This document shows positions 62,089 through 64,000 of a stretch of DNA of 64,000 bases, one piece after another. The stretch's first letter is position 1; every line of letters begins with the position of its first letter. The notes beneath the pieces were generated by a model, which was given only the letters and a program-made list of their open reading frames with translations, was not told the origin of the DNA and made no database searches. This DNA is from Bacteroidota bacterium (lineage in GTDB: Bacteria > Bacteroidota > Ignavibacteria > UBA10030 > UBA6906): the NCBI GenBank assembly GCA_030835135.1, contig JAUQWO010000050.1:1-64000 (forward strand). The letters are read 5' to 3'. Position numbers and translations under genes: made by a program.

Positions 62089-64000
62089 ATGAAGAAGATC
62101 ATGAGGACTGTTATCCTTGTCGCCATCGCGGGCATCATGGCATCAACCGCAACAGCCGGCATCCGCTGCACCGCCACAAAGTCCGGGAATTGGAGCGATC
62201 CGACGGTCTGGGACACGGGGGTCGTCCCCGGCCTGGGGGATGATGCATGGATCGACCTCGGTTCGAACGTCACGGTGGATATATTCGGTGCCGTGTGCCT
62301 GGATGTGTTCATATACAACGGGAAGATCACGATAGCGTCCGCAGGTGCTCTCCTGTCCGTCACCGATTTCTTCACGATCGGCAACGATCCGGCGAACACC
62401 GGCACACTGGTGATGTCTGCCGGCAATCTGTTCGTGGGTGGCAATTTCAACATCTCTTCCGACGGGACGGCGGACATCACCGGTGGGACCCTGCACCTGA
62501 CCGGGTCCGGCCAGAACCTGGACCCCGGAACGTACTTCAATATCCGCATGTCCGGCGGCACCAAGACCGTTTCCGGAGACATCACGGTGGACGGTACCAT
62601 GGAGATCCTCAGTGGGGCGACGTTCGATGGCGGGGCGTTCACCCACCGGTTCAAGGGCGACTGGACCAATGACGGCACGTACACCCCGAAGATGAGCACG
62701 GTCATCTTCAACGGAAGCACGCCACAGGCGATCTCCGGCACGTCATCGTTCCGCCATCTTTCATTCACCGGCCCGGGGATCAAGACACTGAGCGGCTCGC
62801 TGCTCGTGAACGGGGATGTCACCGTCGGGGCGGCGGCAACGGTACGGGCCGGGTCGTCATCCATGGAAGTGGGCGGGAACTGGTCGTGTGTCGGCACGTT
62901 CAACGGACAGACCGGGGAGGTAGTGTTCGATGGCCCGTCGATCGCGATCTCCGGCGGCGCGGCATTCCATCACGTGACCATCCGTGGAGCGACTGTCGTT
63001 ACGTGCTCGAACAATATCACGATGGATGGCGATTTCTCGACCAGTAACCAGGCGACCTTCGATGCCAACGCACAGACACTGACGGTGGGCGGGGACTGGT
63101 CGAACTCCGGCGTTTTCAAAGGGGTGGGGGCGACGATCGTCATGAATGGCACCACCCAACAGATGGTGACAGGCTCGCGGAGAGTGACCAACCTGACGAT
63201 CGACAACAGCGCCGGGATCCAACTGGCAGTCGGTGCCATTGACACGGTCATCGGAACCCTGACCTTCACCCAGGGAAGCATCTGGCTGCTGAACGGCAAC
63301 GTTCACCTGGGAACGAACTCGGGAGTCGTCGGCGCAGGTGCAGGTCAATGCATCATCACCAACTCGGTCGGTTACGTGCACCGGAGGGTTCAGGGTGGCG
63401 TGAGTGCTGTACCATTCACATTCCCCGTGAGTCCCGATGCAACGACCTACAACCCGGTGACCATCGCCCTGCGGTCCGTCGCCGGCGAGCCCGACGAGAT
63501 CTTCGCCGTCCGCGCATCCGTTCTTAAATCCGGCTCACCCGGGTTCGCTTCGATCGATACGACATTCTGGGTGTGGCGCTTCTGGGACATCATGGAAGAG
63601 ACTCCCGGAGGCAACCATGCCGATCTCACGTTCCAATGGGACCGTGAGTCGCAGGGCTCGCTCTCGTGGCCCGTCAAGAATGCTGTCGTGAACGCTGGGT
63701 TCTACCTGTACGATCCCGTCTCGCATGTGTTCACCCAGTTCACCGGCGCAACCGGGCCCGCACCGTTCGGCGGGCCGCTCACTGCCGCGTCCTCGCAATC
63801 CAAAGCGACGTCGTTCGGCATTATCACCGTCGGTCCGGATGTCACCCTGCCGGTCCAACTCTCGGCATTCACCGCGACACGCGTATCGCGTTCATCGGTC
63901 ACGCTGACGTGGACAACGCTGAGCGAGAGCCAGAACTACGGATTCTACGTGCAAAGGCGGGACAACGCCTCCGCCGCGTGGACGGAGATCCCGGGGTCGT
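62089..64000 (+). CDS. Large T9SS-type secreted beta-repeat protein, 3' end outside window
   Basis: At least 637 aa are visible, open to the right edge. The signal peptide (to about TATAG) is followed by SGNWSDPTVWDTGVVPG, a common start of Bacteroidota cell-surface adhesin-like proteins. Repeated beta units then have the pattern VGG-x-W...F-x-G...Q-x-ISG-x-x-x-F-x-x-L (about 110-430). Near the edge LPVQLSAFTATRVSRSSVTLTW is the fibronectin-like segment that often precedes a T9SS sorting domain, which would lie beyond 64000. ATG 62089 has AAGGAAGGG upstream, and the gap to the previous gene is 35 bp. It is probably under the same promoter at 61684. Confidence 0.85.
   Translation, partial: MKKIMRTVILVAIAGIMASTATAGIRCTATKSGNWSDPTVWDTGVVPGLGDDAWIDLGSNVTVDIFGAVCLDVFIYNGKITIASAGALLSVTDFFTIGNDPANTGTLVMSAGNLFVGGNFNISSDGTADITGGTLHLTGSGQNLDPGTYFNIRMSGGTKTVSGDITVDGTMEILSGATFDGGAFTHRFKGDWTNDGTYTPKMSTVIFNGSTPQAISGTSSFRHLSFTGPGIKTLSGSLLVNGDVTVGAAATVRAGSSSMEVGGNWSCVGTFNGQTGEVVFDGPSIAISGGAAFHHVTIRGATVVTCSNNITMDGDFSTSNQATFDANAQTLTVGGDWSNSGVFKGVGATIVMNGTTQQMVTGSRRVTNLTIDNSAGIQLAVGAIDTVIGTLTFTQGSIWLLNGNVHLGTNSGVVGAGAGQCIITNSVGYVHRRVQGGVSAVPFTFPVSPDATTYNPVTIALRSVAGEPDEIFAVRASVLKSGSPGFASIDTTFWVWRFWDIMEETPGGNHADLTFQWDRESQGSLSWPVKNAVVNAGFYLYDPVSHVFTQFTGATGPAPFGGPLTAASSQSKATSFGIITVGPDVTLPVQLSAFTATRVSRSSVTLTWTTLSESQNYGFYVQRRDNASAAWTEIPGS

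Overview
The window is about 62% G+C by eye, densely coded, and comes from a Gram-negative bacterium. Three features point to the Bacteroidota/Chlorobiota superphylum, most likely a high-GC Ignavibacteria-type lineage. These are a type IX secretion (T9SS) C-terminal sorting domain with the QNYPNPFN signature (gene at 676-2262), a second T9SS-style secreted protein running off the right edge, and propeller-type sensor kinases. LPS genes (a heptosyltransferase-like GT9 and WaaA) confirm an outer membrane. The lineage is an inference from domain content. No rRNA, tRNA, CRISPR array, transposase or phage gene was seen.

Layout. 1-4 kb: a small orphan gene and a DUF1501/DUF1800 pair. 4-7.2 kb: a lipoprotein with its own promoter and terminator, then truA-ettA. 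7.4-12.1 kb (minus strand): an operon of glycosyltransferase, lipoprotein, beta-barrel/transglutaminase fusion and FecR-like protein. 12.3-19.8 kb (minus): an operon joined by three ATGA overlaps (TPR lipoprotein, DUF4292 lipoprotein, EnvC-like protein, CHASE2-AAA+ sigma-54 activator). It is followed by a lipoprotein gene with a near-consensus sigma-54 promoter and upstream repeats. 20-21.8 kb: a CpoB/YbgF-like lipoprotein and fbp. 22-29.9 kb (minus): a seven-gene run of hisA-like, purE, PfkB kinase, RmlD-like, serS and a heterodimeric ABC exporter. 30-34.3 kb: a PafA-like phosphatase and a MoxR/VWA pair. 34.3-39.6 kb: GT9, waaA, larC and an M49-like peptidase. 39.7-47.5 kb: an SDR, murB, HAD, priA and redox genes.

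47.6-56 kb holds the most system-like block. An OmpR-type two-component pair is divergent from PDZ protein, hairpin/NEW3 protein, ABC ATPase and two paralogous ABC-2 permeases. Four (T/G)TAAC repeats at exact 10-bp steps lie between the two arms. I infer a regulated envelope ABC system whose anchored subunit resembles a periplasmic adaptor.

56-64 kb: a DUF885-like metallopeptidase, then a propeller/Y_Y_Y histidine kinase with a NarL-type regulator, then T9SS-type secreted-protein genes. A shared element, ACTACC-N7-GTAGTG followed after exactly 20 bp by a TATNNT box, precedes both the regulator gene and the first secreted-protein gene. It is the best candidate for that regulator's operator. 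Palindromic GGGGCG...CGCCC elements with covarying inner arms are scattered at 39.6, 40.5, 54.5 and 56.1 kb.
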